Shown here: one piece after another, positions 1-10,885 of the stretch
Layout: each line of letters opens with the position of its first letter
How positions within the stretch are numbered: position 1 is the stretch's first letter
NCBI GenBank assembly: GCA_031771865.1
Contig: JASISA010000010.1
Location: forward strand, 2,542,001-2,606,000
Length of the DNA: 64,000 nucleotides
DNA from: Nothophaeocryptopus gaeumannii
Lineage: Eukaryota; Ascomycota; Dothideomycetes; Mycosphaerellales; Mycosphaerellaceae
Direction of reading: 5' to 3'
Translations under genes and position numbers: made by a program
Notes under the pieces: generated by a model
The model's database searches: none
What the model was told of the DNA's origin: nothing
Seen by the model: the letters and a program-made list of their open reading frames with translations, nothing else

Positions 1-1568
1 CGTTTGGACTTGGGCGTACGTACGTCTCGGAGGCAAGCATTGAAGCTGTCACTGTACATATAAGCGATACTCAAACATCCAGATGCCCTACCTCTTGCTG
101 CCAAGATCTGGGTCTGCCCGGACCCTTGCTACACGGAGCGGCCGTATAGAGCCCAATGGTAATCATCAACTCCATCTCATACACACATCTTCTTCACTTG
201 CCCCTGCGAGATATGCAGTCGTTAAGAGGACACCGAGATGCTCGCGCTTTCTTCGGGCTCCGCTCCGCTCTTTCTTGGCATCGCCCGGATGCTCGAAAAC
301 ACGCTGCAGGATACAGGAACAAGATGCACCCCTTGCAGTACAAGATGCAAACCAGTCCCGATTTCCAGAATTGCTATACGATGAAGCTTCATCAGTCAGT
401 CAATCAAGGCTTCCACATGGCAGTATTCTGAGCGGACTTCGCTACCAGAAGCGACCGTTCGTACAGCGCACTGCGAGTGGGCGCCTGAGCGAAAGATAAA
501 TAACTCTCTACGCGACGTGTCATTCAGGCCGCCCATCTCAACCCACTCCCATGCCCAGCGTTGGTCAGCGCGCTATTCTCGCAAACCCGCTGACGAGAAG
601 CGCTGATGAGCTGCCACATTCCGGCGGATGCGAGGTGGGCAATTGGGGCAGCTGAATTGAACCTCGGACTCTGACTTTTGTGCCCTGGGAGAAGCTGCCA
701 AGAGGAGGAGGAGGAGACTCAAGGATCGGCGTCGCCGTCTTACATCGTGGAGCTGGAGATGGGAGTGGACAATGATGTTTGGTTTGAGCAGCCGATGAGG
801 AAGATGTCAGATGAACGACGGCGGCCTTCTACGCGATGAGTTTGACGTGGAGCCAAGGGCTCGGCAAATCCTCCACGGACGAATTGGCGAACCACATGGA
901 GATGACAGACTATAGGAGCTCTTCCGCGTTACACAGCATTACCTACATGGCTCTGCGGGGCTGGGCTCCTGAAGCCAAAACGGGGATTGATGCTTCGCAC
1001 TTCATTAGAGAATTGGGAGCTAAGACACAAGGCATGCTCAATGAACATCAAAATTTGACTGAGATCCTATCAAGGAGTCTACGATGTAGGGCCAGCCGCA
1101 TACATGCAGCCAAATGAAACATCAACTAGCGTACTTCACCTCGTGGTAGAGCGGAGCGGGGACCTCTTTCAGCTCCCGCTCGAGCGAAACATATCATTGC
1201 TTCACCCGCTGACGTTAGCCATATATCTGTTCGATCACCACCAGTGGTCCAGAGTGGCTCTCGGTGTCGCCATCCAGTCCAGTTCAGGTACATACCACAG
1301 GATTGCTTCGTAAACCCGCACGCTCGACCACTTCAGGCAGACCTAAGCCCTGGAAATCGATCCTTCGGCCAGACCAACGCCAACACACTTCAGCTGGCTT
1401 CGCTGACTGACGTATAATACCCTATAGTGTCTCACAACTCGCACGTCGAGCAAGCAACGCTCAGCAATCAGGCGTGCCGCTGAGGTCCTCGATATTAATC
1501 ACTGCGAATCCATTCCCTGCAGCACTTCCGGCAGCTTCGTCTTCGTCCTTTCGTGCACTTGCGACGCG
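1..1568. other. Intergenic region without a supported gene
   Basis: Short open frames occur on the plus strand (for example 836-1117) but none has splice signals, recognisable motifs or codon patterns that support it. The last 200 bases before 1569 are the likely promoter and leader of the P450 gene. Confidence 0.5.
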
Positions 1569-3366
1569 ATGCACAACTACGTCCTCATACCACTTCTAGC
1601 GCTTGCGGTCGCCGCTTTCTACAAGGCGACCACCATCATCCTGACAAGAGTGCAGAATGCCTGTATGTCTACAGTCTCTTTCGCTCCTGATCTATGACTG
1701 ACGAAAAGCAGCAAGAGCGAAACAGCTTGGTTGCCAGGATGCCCCGTGGTACCCAGATTGCGGCTTCTTGGGTCTCAAGCATGTCAAACAGCTACAAGCC
1801 GCCGACGCCAAGCAGATGTTCCCGGACTTCATGGAGGAAAGACAGCGCGTAGTCAGCGAGAAGTTTGGTCGCCTGGTGACGACCTTCAAGTCCTACGTGC
1901 TTGGTCAGACGGTCTTCTTCACCTCCGACCCAAAGAACATACAAGCTATGCTCGCTACACAGTTCAATGACTACGATTTGGGCCCTATCCGCCATGCGAT
2001 CATGGGTGAGGTTCTGGGCGATGGAATCGTGAGTCTTCTCACGTGCGAAACGTGGCCGAACGACAAGCTGACTAGTCCTTAGTTCGTTCAAGATGGCAAG
2101 AAGTGGGAGCATTCTCGAGGAATGCTGCGCCCCAACTTTGTAAGAGAACAGATCTCTGACCTTGACATGGAAGAGCGCCACGTACAGAACCTCATCAAGG
2201 TGCTGCCCATTAAGCAGGATGGCTGGACGGCTTTCACCGACATCCAGACTCTCTTCTTCCGCCTCACTATCGACGCAGCTACCGAATTCCTCTTCGGAGA
2301 GTCAGTCGATTCGCAGATTGCAGAGGCAGACAACGCTGCTACGGGCAAGCCAGCCTCTCAGGAACATGCGGAGAAGGCTTTCAGCGTCAACTTCGACCAA
2401 GCTCAAATGCACATGGCCAAGAAGTTCCGTCTTGTCGACTTCCATTGGCTGCACAGCCCACCGGAGTATAAAGTCAACAACAAGATCGTCAACGACTTTG
2501 TCAAACGCTACGTCGACCTGGCCCTCGAGAAGGGCACCTCGATCCCAGAGAAGAAAGCTGAAGAAGCGGAAAAAGAGAAATACGTCTTCCTCGAAGCCCT
2601 CGCAAAACAAACCCGCGACCCGGTCGAGCTCCGCGCCCAACTTCTCAACATCCTCCTCGCCGGCCGAGACACGACTTCCTCCCTTCTCTCCTGGCTCTTC
2701 CACCAACTCCTCCGCAACCCAGAAGTCTTCACCAAACTCCGCGCCGCTGTGATCGAAACCTTTGGCACATACGACGATCCTCGCGACATCACCTTTGCTT
2801 CTCTCAAAGGCTGCCAGTATCTCCAATACACCCTCAACGAGACTCTTCGACTCTGGACTATCGTTCCTGGAAATGGAAGAATGACCAACAAACCTACGAC
2901 GTTGCCGCGAGGTGGTGGACCAGATGGCAACTCGCCTGTCTTTTTGCCCAAAGGCCAACAGGTTGATTACAGCATTCACGTGATGCATCGCAGAAAGGAC
3001 ATCTGGGGCGAAGACGCATTGGAATTCAAGCCGGAACGGTTCGTGGGACGGAGACCTGGCTGGGAGTTTTTGCCGTTCAATGGTGGGCCGAGGATTTGTA
3101 TTGGGCAGCAGTTTGCACTGTGAGTGTTGTTCCCCCCCCACAAACAAACAAACAAAAGCTGCTCTTGATTCGATTGTGATGTTTTGCTAACGATGATTGA
3201 TGTGTGTAGGACTGAGGCGAGTTACGTCGTTGTGAGATTGCTGCAGAGATTCGATGCGATTGAGGCTGCGCCTGGAGAGTTTGAGGGACCGATTACGAGC
3301 AATCTGACGTTAACGAGTTGTCCGGCGAGACCCGTTACTTTGAGATTGAAGGAGGCCAAGGCATAG
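1569..3366 (+). CDS. Cytochrome P450 monooxygenase, CYP52-like (alkane/fatty acid hydroxylase type)
   Basis: Four exons: 1569-1662, 1712-2028, 2083-3119 and 3210-3366, summing to 534 codons plus stop; introns begin GTATGT, GTGAGT and GTGAGT. The protein starts with a hydrophobic anchor (residues about 4-24), so it should sit in the ER membrane facing the cytosol. Visible P450 signatures are the C-helix (EHSRGMLRPNF), the I-helix oxygen-binding motif (AGRDTTS), the K-helix ExxR (ETLR) and the heme-cysteine loop (FNGGPRICIGQQF). The C-helix and heme loop resemble the CYP52/CYP63 class, which hydroxylates the terminal carbon of alkanes or fatty acids using a P450 reductase partner. That substrate is family knowledge, not shown here. 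The neighbour at 3498 is tail-to-tail. Third intron carries a C8 run followed by CAAA repeats. Confidence 0.93.
3131..3157. repeat. Low-complexity tract in P450 intron 3
   Basis: A run of eight C followed by about five CAAA-type tetranucleotide units lies just after the 5' splice site of the third P450 intron. It is a simple-sequence tract prone to length variation and has no coding effect. Confidence 0.7.
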
Positions 3367-3497
3367 GCTGCTGTCCCGTGTTGATGCGTAGCTCATCGTG
3401 TGCAAGTGACGCAGCATCGTTCGGAGCAGCAGTTGTTAGTTCGTCATGGGTTCGTATTGTTGTTGAGAGTTGTGTTTTGGAGCTGGAATCGGTAGCA

Positions 3498-4303
3498 TTA
3501 CTTCGGTCTGCGGTGCCAGAAGGCTGATCTCGCTTCGGTTGCTCGAATATCTCCCCTACGCTGGTTGAGGAGTTGTATAGCGACTTTTACGTCTTCGGGA
3601 TGTAACCAGTCTCGCCCATTGCTATTTGGCACTCGAACAGCCAATGCATCTTTCAGGATCTGTTCGGCCAGATCTCTCTGATTGCCAACGGCTTGCGCGA
3701 ACTCTGCCACGTTTCTCGACAGAGGCACACCCCATTCCAGAGGATTCTTGCGCTCGTCTCTCTGTTTCCCTTTTCCCTTCTTCGTCGCTTTTGTGGCCTC
3801 CAACGGAGACATGGCCTACGTGGGCCATCGATGCCAATCCAGACCCCAGTGACGTTTGACTTGGTCAATGAGCTCGCCACGTTCCTGTTGCTTCTTTGGT
3901 GCGCACCTGTTGTAGGATTTGATCAGATTATTTTTCCGCTTTTGTTAATGTTTCCTTGAGATAATTCTTATGGTCTCTTCGACAGACGCATTATTTGCAG
4001 TGGTCAGCGATCGACCTTCCGTTCGCCGCCTTCGCCTTGTGCGAGGAGGAGCTCGAAAGTCGGGATCGCGACTGTCTTACTCACTCCCGATGCGATCATG
4101 GTTTGTTCGTAAGCATTGTTTGCCGACGGATCATCGAAGACTTTGTCTTGCTGATTGGCAGACTCGTCACTCGCGAGTGCCGGAACAGACATTTGCGCCA
4201 CCGGCGCGGGAGCTTGACCTATCGATGGTTTTTGCTGCTCTCGCTCCGCTTGACGACTGGATGATGGCCCAGCAATCGGTGTATCATGGGAGTCCATGGC
4301 CAT
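3498..4303 (-). CDS. Hypothetical protein, gene model unresolved
   Basis: Two minus-strand open stretches look coding. The first begins at the ATG at 4303 (MAMDSHDTPIAGPSSS) and runs to a GTGAGT donor near 4082 after TMIASG. The second ends at the stop at 3498 and contains PLSRNVAEFAQAVGNQRDLA and LHPEDVKVAIQLLNQRRG, a predicted helical region. A branch-point-like CTGAT followed by ACAACAG near 3912 could end an intron. I could not join the pieces into a single clean frame, because an in-frame TAG lies at about 3817 before the second stretch. It is therefore either a gene with a further unseen intron, two small genes, or a decaying gene. No family is recognised. Confidence 0.35.
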
Positions 4304-5250
4304 TTGCGCCCACCAGGCACAAACACCCTGTCACGAATGCTGAGGATGCAGGCCACGAAGGCATGAGAGCAACGAGCAACGAAGCACTCGAGGCTGCTTG
4401 AGCGATGGAAAGAATAGAGTGTCCCTAGGCCAACGAGGTAGTCCAATCTATTCGATCAGTCAAGCAAGCTTTGAGGTAACGAAAGAGTGATGCAGTCAGG
4501 GGGAGGAAGTGCTGTGAAGTCCTCAGAGAAGTTGAGCGAAAGGAAAATCGCAAAAGATACCACCACAGTCCTTTTATGCGCCCTGCGGCACAGCAATCGC
4601 TCAAGTGCCCGAAGAACGAGCAAAGCCCAGAAGATCTCGTACCGCCGGATATAGCAACTCCTGCAAATTGGGCGCACCGCTGGCGAAGTATTCAAAGCCC
4701 CTGTCGCTAAACACCCTCGCTTGGTCTTTGTCTGCAATGAAGCGGCACAGGGCAGTCGTCCGTTTGATCGACGCGAACGTTTATGGGTCTAGATACGTCG
4801 GGCAGGGCCCTATCGACGAACAGGAGTCTTCAGTTCCACAATGCATGTCCAGCTTGAACGCCCCAGCAAGTCGGCGGCACAGCGCTGTGAGGCCGCATGC
4901 TGGCACAATAGCTGGAGGCTAGTGTCCCTTACCTAGCGAATGGATGCTCCGTCACTGGGTGGAAGAGGCTCAGCATGCGTTCCGGTAGCAGCATTCTGCA
5001 TTGCTCATGGACCAGCCGGTCCAGGGCTACAGCTTCATTCCATTTCATACAACTCTCTGTATCAGCTCCGACTGTACACATGCTCACTCCTCGACTGCTA
5101 CTTTGACTTAGGGTATCTTAGTTCTCTCTTCGCCTTCCACTTCTCTCTGAAATGCACGTAGTCATAGAACGAAACTCCGCTGCGCCTTCGCTGAACGACA
5201 GTCGCGCAAACCCTCGGCCTCTGGAAGCCAACTTCTGCTCCGCCAGTTGG
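4304..5250. other. Region of ambiguous coding potential between 3.5-4.3 kb gene and Vps41
   Basis: On the minus strand, 4611-4780 is open and reads like protein (RVFSDRGFEYFASGAPNLQE), while an overlapping second frame (about 4456-4790) is also open. Neither has a convincing start or splice partner. The remainder is the 3' flank of Vps41 with no visible gene. Confidence 0.3.
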
Positions 5251-8200
5251 CTATGCGCCCTCCACGACTGCGCACCTCTGGCAGCCTCCCTTAATCACGT
5301 TTCCAATGACGTGAGCATGGGCAACCTTCCCGCCCACACTACGTCCGCCGTACACAGCATCTTCTCCTTCGTCGGCAGCGCGATGCATTTGAGCGAGGAG
5401 ATCCTCTGCTGCCCTTGAGCCGTGGGTGTCTGGGTTCGCATCCAAGAGGCAGGACAGATGATAGACGTGGCCGCAGGCGAAGCCGATGAGCGTCTCTTTC
5501 TCTACGAGGGTTCTGTCAGTATTGACACCAACATAATGGGACTCGGATGGATACGGACCGTCTTCGTGGAAAGGCTCATCACAGCCCACGCAGTGTCCAG
5601 GTTGCGCAGACTTCTGCGCCACGGCATCGCTCTTCCGCCTTTCCTTTTGACTCAAACGCTTCGGTGTAGGTAGCTCCTCGCCTTCGACTTGAGAAGGCAC
5701 ATCGTGTACCTTGAGATCCACATCCCTCAGCGACTCATGAACCACTTCAAAGTGCACGCCCTTCTTACGGCCCGCACGAAGCGTGTCCATGCCCATACCT
5801 ACTTCACCCCGCAAAACTTTGGCGACGCCTTCAGAAATTGACATCTGTATCTCGAATTCTCTCACGAGTCGTTGTATACCTTGTCGTAGGCCGGGGATTT
5901 CCAAGCCTTCTGGGATGCGACGGACGACTTCGATCGGGTCGAATGTTGCAGCGGCACCGACCTCTTCGAGCAGACCGCGAATGAACGAAGGCTTGTCCAT
6001 ACTGTAGTCGAGGAGATCGTCCCAGAGATCAGGATTATCCTTCGCAAAAGCAATAGCCTGCGAGACATCGCCGAGCTCCCCAATGATGAGAGAAAGAGCC
6101 TTCTTCGTCTGGCCTTGTCGGCTGAGGATGTGCACCAACTCTGGGATGTAGTGACGATCCTCGCATATCTGTGCTGCTTTGTCGTAGTTGTACAACTCGC
6201 TGCTCTTGAGGAGCGTGAGTAGCAGGTCGCGATCGTACTCTGCGAAAAGTCGGACTGCTAGATCGGCATGATCTTCAACCAGCATGTGACCGCCCTCGAC
6301 CTTCTGCTCCCACTTTCGGCGAGGGGTGATACTCGCTTCTCGGGAGCTGGTACCGTTCCACAGCGCACGGAAGTAGAAGAAGAGGAAGGGCTGAAAAGTG
6401 TCGCCCTTCTCTTGAAGCTGCTTCACGACTTCTGTCGTTGGAACTGTACCACGATGCGCCTCGTCTGCGAGCAGCTGTATGGCTTCTGATGATGCCTCTT
6501 CGAGCTCGGTCAGTGGAGCTGAGCGCATCTGGTCTTTGCTCACTCGTAGCATTAAGACGCCTGGCACGTCATCGACAACAGCGTCAATCAGCTTCTCCTC
6601 GCGAATCAGACTGAAAGCCTTGTCGGCATCTTGCATTGCAATGAAGCATCTGAGAGCCTCTTTGGTCCTGCCATCGGCCAGATAGAGTTTACCAAGTGCT
6701 TCGACGAGAATACGCCAGTCTCCACCTTGGACGCCGTCTTCAACAGTCTGCTCAGTGACCTCGCCGCTGTCCAATCTGTCTTCGATGGCGGTGATAACGC
6801 TTCGAACGTCGAACAATTCGGGGTCCCATTGATCCAGCAGCGCATTCAGCCGGGCCACGTCCTTCGCAATGTAGTGACCAAGTACGACCTCGTACACCAA
6901 AGAAGGCAATGGCGGCTTGAGCGATGTGCTCGGTATGTACGGCGTGATCTCGTTGAACTTGTCGGCCTGTGCGAACGTCCAAACCCAATGCTCCCACCGG
7001 CTGCTGGTGCCTAATACCTTGCCCGCCACCTCTCCCGCGTGTCTCCAATCAGTCGCCGACACTAGCTGTTGCAGCCACAGATCACCGATACGGCGTTTCT
7101 CCTTTTGCGCAGCAGAATTGTGTGCTCGTAAGGCTCGAGAGGTGCCAGTCGCCTGTGAGCTGGCGTCTGAGCCGAAGAACTCCGCTAGAGTACCGTTCTG
7201 ATCCGCTTTCATTGGCGAGCTTGGTTGTGAGCTAGAAGATTGCATATCAGACGCCGAAGTATCCACGGCTTCCGGATGCTCATCGATGAGTTGCCAAGCA
7301 TCACCGAACTGCTTGTGTTCTAGGAGCCACTCCAGGTGATCGGAAAGCTCACGCTTCACCGCCAACACGCAGTCGTATGGGCTGTGGATGAATAGCTTGA
7401 GCCCGGGCTCGATGGCATATGGATGCGCATCGATATTCCTTCTCAGTTCTGGAGAAGCCGTGACATCGTTTCCCGAGCCTCTTCCGAATGACCTGAAGCT
7501 CCCAGTCCGACCATTGGTCTCTTTGCCTTCACTGCTGCCACTCAGCACACTCGCGCTTGAAGAAAACATACGAGTCGCGTATCCAGCACTGTTGACGGTT
7601 GCGTCTCGCGTTACTTCCCATAGGCCTTCCAGCTTGCCTTTCTGTTCATTTGCAGCTTTCTCTGGAATCGGGGGCGGCATATATAATGTTCCAAGATGGT
7701 AATCCTGCGATGTGAGTGTCTCGTATCGTGACATAGCCAGCTCGTCGAGCTCCACCTCTTCGCCGTTCGCAACATTGACTAGGCGAAGATGGGGCGCGAT
7801 GCCAGTGTGACGATGCTGTCGGCCTTTCCTGCCAGATGCATCCGCACCCTTCGGCGCATCTATTGGCAGATCGTCGTCGTCTCTCGTCCGATACGCCAAG
7901 ATTGCGAGCAGCGATGGCGTGTACAGGCTGATACCGGAGATTATGCAGTCACGGAATTGCATCTTGTGGATGATATCCGCGCTCCCGACTTGCCTCTTCG
8001 CGCTGGGCGATGAAGGCGTTGAGCTTCCAGATTGAACATGTAGGATCCAAGCAGTATCTCCCCAGCCCACTACTAGTCTCTCGATCTTCTTCTTGCCCTT
8101 TGCAGGCGTTGGGCTCTTGACAGTGCCTGTACCCTTGACACCATTGCTCTGCTCGTCACCTCCGCCGCCAGTCGCAAGGTCATCGCTCTCCAGCTCTTTC

Positions 8201-9252
8201 TCATTGATCCAGTCACATCTGCCCTTCCATACACCTGCCATCTCTTCCCATCCTCTCCGATTTGGCCTCGCAGCATGTGCTATTCTCTTCCACGAATCTT
8301 CCAGATACTCACTATCCAACTTGAGATGACTTCGCATGATTTTGATGCCCTCCTCGTTGACCCAGACTACCCACTTCCCGCTGTTGCTCCATTTGATGGT
8401 ACTGATCGCACCCTCGCCAGAATGCAACTTGGTGTCTGTACCAGTTCCACTTCCTATCCCGAATGCGCCTAGCCATCCTGAAGCTGCAGCCGCTGCGCTG
8501 TTGGTATTCGCATCCGTGCTCACTCCTGCCTTGCCGCCGACGGTGAGGATCAGATTGCCAGCGAGACCACCAGACAGATATGTCTTGTCGCTCTTGTAAT
8601 CCGGAGACAAGGCGACGGCATTGACCGGCCTAGCAAAGTTGCGTAGTTGAACCTCGTCAGGGTTGACAAGCGACTGGACACAGACGTGACCATCTTGTGA
8701 CGAGGTCGCAATGTATATCTGGTTGTTTGGTGTGTTTGGCACAGGCGTTTGCTGAGCCCTTTGAGGCGTTCTAGGGGAAGAAGTTGAGGTAGCACTTCTA
8801 GCTAGTCCAGATGTTTTCCCAGTTGGACCAGGCGGAGAGAGCATAGAAGCGCTGCCTGTGTCGCTTCTCACCATCACAGGCGGAGGAAGCTTTGGCGACA
8901 CAGACACACTTGTGACCATGGCCGAATGTGCGCGATATGTCCGCAAGCTCTGGAAGGTCGGTACGGCGAGCACATGTATGCTTCCGTTATGTGTCCCAAC
9001 TACCAACTTGTCGCCCGATACCAGGAAGGCCGAAGTCGTATCGGCGCGGTATACATTGGCCAGACTCCCGGTGAGCTTCGCGTACTTCAGCTTGGGCTCG
9101 TCGTCATCCTCATCTTCCTCCTCCTCCTCCGCCGCTTCCTCCTCCTCCTCATCGCCGGCGGCAGTGTCATCGTTTGGTGGTGCTGTTGTCTCCTCGTTGC
9201 GCTGCCGCTCCGGTTCGTCGTCCTCGCCCTCGTGCGGGAGATTCGCAGACAT
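5251..9252 (-). CDS. VPS41: Vacuolar protein sorting protein Vps41 (HOPS subunit)
   Basis: A single uninterrupted frame of 1333 codons. The order matches Vps41: a very acidic N-terminus (residues about 30-52, nearly all E/D), a WD40-like beta-propeller (from KLKYAKLTGSLANVYRADTT to about residue 560), a long helical clathrin-repeat (CHCR) region around 780-1180, and a C-terminal RING-H2-like zinc domain (CVGCDEPF ... GFACGHVYHLSCL ... CQRC). Vps41 is the HOPS subunit that binds the vacuolar Rab7 GTPase and tethers late endosomes, autophagosomes and AP-3 vesicles to the vacuole. It acts on the cytosolic face of the vacuole. It is longer than yeast Vps41 (about 990 residues), partly through low-complexity insertions such as the Ser/Thr-Pro stretch around 140-175. 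Transcription is divergent from the gene at 9479 across 226 bases. Confidence 0.93.
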   Translation of the reverse strand: MSANLPHEGEDDEPERQRNEETTAPPNDDTAAGDEEEEEAAEEEEEDEDDDEPKLKYAKLTGSLANVYRADTTSAFLVSGDKLVVGTHNGSIHVLAVPTFQSLRTYRAHSAMVTSVSVSPKLPPPVMVRSDTGSASMLSPPGPTGKTSGLARSATSTSSPRTPQRAQQTPVPNTPNNQIYIATSSQDGHVCVQSLVNPDEVQLRNFARPVNAVALSPDYKSDKTYLSGGLAGNLILTVGGKAGVSTDANTNSAAAAASGWLGAFGIGSGTGTDTKLHSGEGAISTIKWSNSGKWVVWVNEEGIKIMRSHLKLDSEYLEDSWKRIAHAARPNRRGWEEMAGVWKGRCDWINEKELESDDLATGGGGDEQSNGVKGTGTVKSPTPAKGKKKIERLVVGWGDTAWILHVQSGSSTPSSPSAKRQVGSADIIHKMQFRDCIISGISLYTPSLLAILAYRTRDDDDLPIDAPKGADASGRKGRQHRHTGIAPHLRLVNVANGEEVELDELAMSRYETLTSQDYHLGTLYMPPPIPEKAANEQKGKLEGLWEVTRDATVNSAGYATRMFSSSASVLSGSSEGKETNGRTGSFRSFGRGSGNDVTASPELRRNIDAHPYAIEPGLKLFIHSPYDCVLAVKRELSDHLEWLLEHKQFGDAWQLIDEHPEAVDTSASDMQSSSSQPSSPMKADQNGTLAEFFGSDASSQATGTSRALRAHNSAAQKEKRRIGDLWLQQLVSATDWRHAGEVAGKVLGTSSRWEHWVWTFAQADKFNEITPYIPSTSLKPPLPSLVYEVVLGHYIAKDVARLNALLDQWDPELFDVRSVITAIEDRLDSGEVTEQTVEDGVQGGDWRILVEALGKLYLADGRTKEALRCFIAMQDADKAFSLIREEKLIDAVVDDVPGVLMLRVSKDQMRSAPLTELEEASSEAIQLLADEAHRGTVPTTEVVKQLQEKGDTFQPFLFFYFRALWNGTSSREASITPRRKWEQKVEGGHMLVEDHADLAVRLFAEYDRDLLLTLLKSSELYNYDKAAQICEDRHYIPELVHILSRQGQTKKALSLIIGELGDVSQAIAFAKDNPDLWDDLLDYSMDKPSFIRGLLEEVGAAATFDPIEVVRRIPEGLEIPGLRQGIQRLVREFEIQMSISEGVAKVLRGEVGMGMDTLRAGRKKGVHFEVVHESLRDVDLKVHDVPSQVEGEELPTPKRLSQKERRKSDAVAQKSAQPGHCVGCDEPFHEDGPYPSESHYVGVNTDRTLVEKETLIGFACGHVYHLSCLLDANPDTHGSRAAEDLLAQMHRAADEGEDAVYGGRSVGGKVAHAHVIGNVIKGGCQRCAVVEGA
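9105..9170. repeat. Trinucleotide (CTC/TCC) tract coding the acidic N-terminus of Vps41
   Basis: On the plus strand this stretch is almost pure CTC/TCC repeats; on the minus strand it encodes runs of glutamate and aspartate (EEEEEAAEEEEEDEDDDE). It is a coding microsatellite that may vary in length between strains. Confidence 0.75.
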
Positions 9253-9478
9253 GCTGCATCACGCATCCGCGCTGTCTCCCAAGCCTTCAGCAAGTATGTG
9301 GCAGATGGTGTATGGGATACGGATGTCCGGTGATGTCAAGGCCAGGATGTTTGGCTGGCTTGAAGCTGCTGCAGCTCTCCGCGACTCGCGAGCCACTGCC
9401 GATCACCCACGATCCTTCAACATTTGATCACACATGGCACACTTCGAGCAGCGGTGCTTGATGGTAACGTTACTGTAG
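9253..9478. promoter_or_regulatory. Shared divergent promoter of VPS41 and the DUF155 gene
   Basis: Only 226 bases separate the two divergent start codons, so both core promoters and 5' leaders must lie here. No TATA box or known operator is evident to the eye. Confidence 0.5.
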
Positions 9479-10885
9479 ATGGCATCTTCGAAGGCAGCCA
9501 CGTTCATCGCCTTCCGCTGCATCGTCAAGCGATCGCTCACCACCCTCCCGCCGACACGGTGCTTCCCACTGCGCAACCAAGCCACTATCCTGCAAAGTCC
9601 GCACCAGCACATCACCTCCACCGCCATCGCACGTGGGCGAAAGCTTCCTAAGAACCACTTCACTTCGAACAAAGCTTTGCGTCAGGACAACCAAGATTCT
9701 CTACCGGAGAATGGAAACAAGACGCGCAAAGCTGTCAGCAAACGGGCGACGAACAATTCGCTGCGAAAGGTAGCAGTGGAGGCACAAAGGTCGCGCAATG
9801 GCTTCATTCGAGGAACTGGAAAGCTGAGGCATGTCGACCCGGAGGCCGACACCAAGGACGTGACTTGCTACTGTGCTGCCGAAACATACAATCTCGCTCG
9901 GGCAAAGTGGGAGCTGGATCGTGAAGGATACAAGGCAGATCCCTTAGGGACAGGACTCTTTCCGCAAGTACTACATGTTCAAACTCCAAATTATGTCGCG
10001 AAAGACGAGGAGACGGGACAGGAGAAGGTGAAAGGTGCAGGCGATGTTTTCGTCTTTCCATCCGGCTGCGTGGTAACATGGAACGTCCCGGAGAGGTTGG
10101 CTCATAACATCGTCGAACGCTTCCTTCCTGTTGCAGCCGGCGAGACAGGGCATCTGGATAGGATGGAAATCGAAGATCTTGAGTACATTGAGAACCCTTC
10201 CAAGGAGACAAGTCGTATTCTCGGTGACACAATCATCTTGGGAACTAAGGCCACCTCAATCGCTGAGGCGGGTCGAGAGAGCAGCAATGCATCTATCGAT
10301 CTGGACCGTAGCCCTGAGGTCGACGCTGTCCTGGCCAAGATTGCATTCAGCTCTGCACTCGCCCGAAGTACGAAGCTTGCAGTTCTTGAGAATGCACTAG
10401 CACATTACTTCTCGACGACAATGTCAATCCCGCAAACATTGGCTTCCGGCAAGCCCCTGAAATACACACGCTCTCAGATCTTGCGCAAGACCGGCGAGCT
10501 TCTTTCGATTCGCGCGCAGCTCAACCTCTACTCTGAGCTTACAGACTCCCTTCCCGACCTTTTCTGGGACTCACCGCATGAGCTTGGCCTCGAAGGCTAC
10601 TATGAAATGGTCGGCAAAGCCCTTGACGCGGGGGTGCGTATTAAAGTGCTGAACGAGAAGATGGACTACGCCAGCGAGATTGCAGCCGTCCTTCGAGAGC
10701 GCCTGAGTGAGAAGCATTCGTCCATGTTGGAGTGGATGATCATCGTGCTTATCTGCATCGAAGTCGGCTTCGGGATCGTCCATCTCTGGAGAGAGTCTGA
10801 TGCGCTTAGGGGAAAAGGCGATGACAAGAGGACTAGGGAGTTGTTTGAGGTGTGGCTGGAAAGAGAGCTGCGAAAGGACCCCTAG
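9479..10885 (+). CDS. Mitochondrial DUF155 / RMND1-like protein
   Basis: Intronless, 468 residues. The N-terminus is rich in Arg, Ser and Thr with almost no acids (MASSKAATFIAFRCIVKRSL), as in a mitochondrial presequence. From residue about 115 it shows the DUF155 domain: TCYCAAETYN near its start, DVFVFPSGCVVTWNVPE in the middle, then the helical region with AVLENALAHYF, SALARSTKL and LDAGVRIKVLNEKMDYASEI. A single membrane helix lies near the C-terminus (MLEWMIIVLICIEVGFGIVH). This is the layout of human RMND1 and yeast Ydr282c (Mrx10), inner-membrane proteins needed for mitochondrial translation. Yeast Rmd1 and Rmd8 share the domain, so a related cytoplasmic role cannot be fully excluded, but the presequence favours mitochondria. 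It is divergently paired with VPS41. Confidence 0.88.
   Translation: MASSKAATFIAFRCIVKRSLTTLPPTRCFPLRNQATILQSPHQHITSTAIARGRKLPKNHFTSNKALRQDNQDSLPENGNKTRKAVSKRATNNSLRKVAVEAQRSRNGFIRGTGKLRHVDPEADTKDVTCYCAAETYNLARAKWELDREGYKADPLGTGLFPQVLHVQTPNYVAKDEETGQEKVKGAGDVFVFPSGCVVTWNVPERLAHNIVERFLPVAAGETGHLDRMEIEDLEYIENPSKETSRILGDTIILGTKATSIAEAGRESSNASIDLDRSPEVDAVLAKIAFSSALARSTKLAVLENALAHYFSTTMSIPQTLASGKPLKYTRSQILRKTGELLSIRAQLNLYSELTDSLPDLFWDSPHELGLEGYYEMVGKALDAGVRIKVLNEKMDYASEIAAVLRERLSEKHSSMLEWMIIVLICIEVGFGIVHLWRESDALRGKGDDKRTRELFEVWLERELRKDP

Noticed and set aside
2302..3147. 281-codon minus-strand frame inside the P450 gene
   Set aside because: Antisense shadow of a gene with all P450 signatures.
8858..9427. 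Plus-strand frame with a poly-Ser tract
   Set aside because: Antisense to the acidic N-terminus of Vps41; the Ser run is the complement of Glu/Asp codons.
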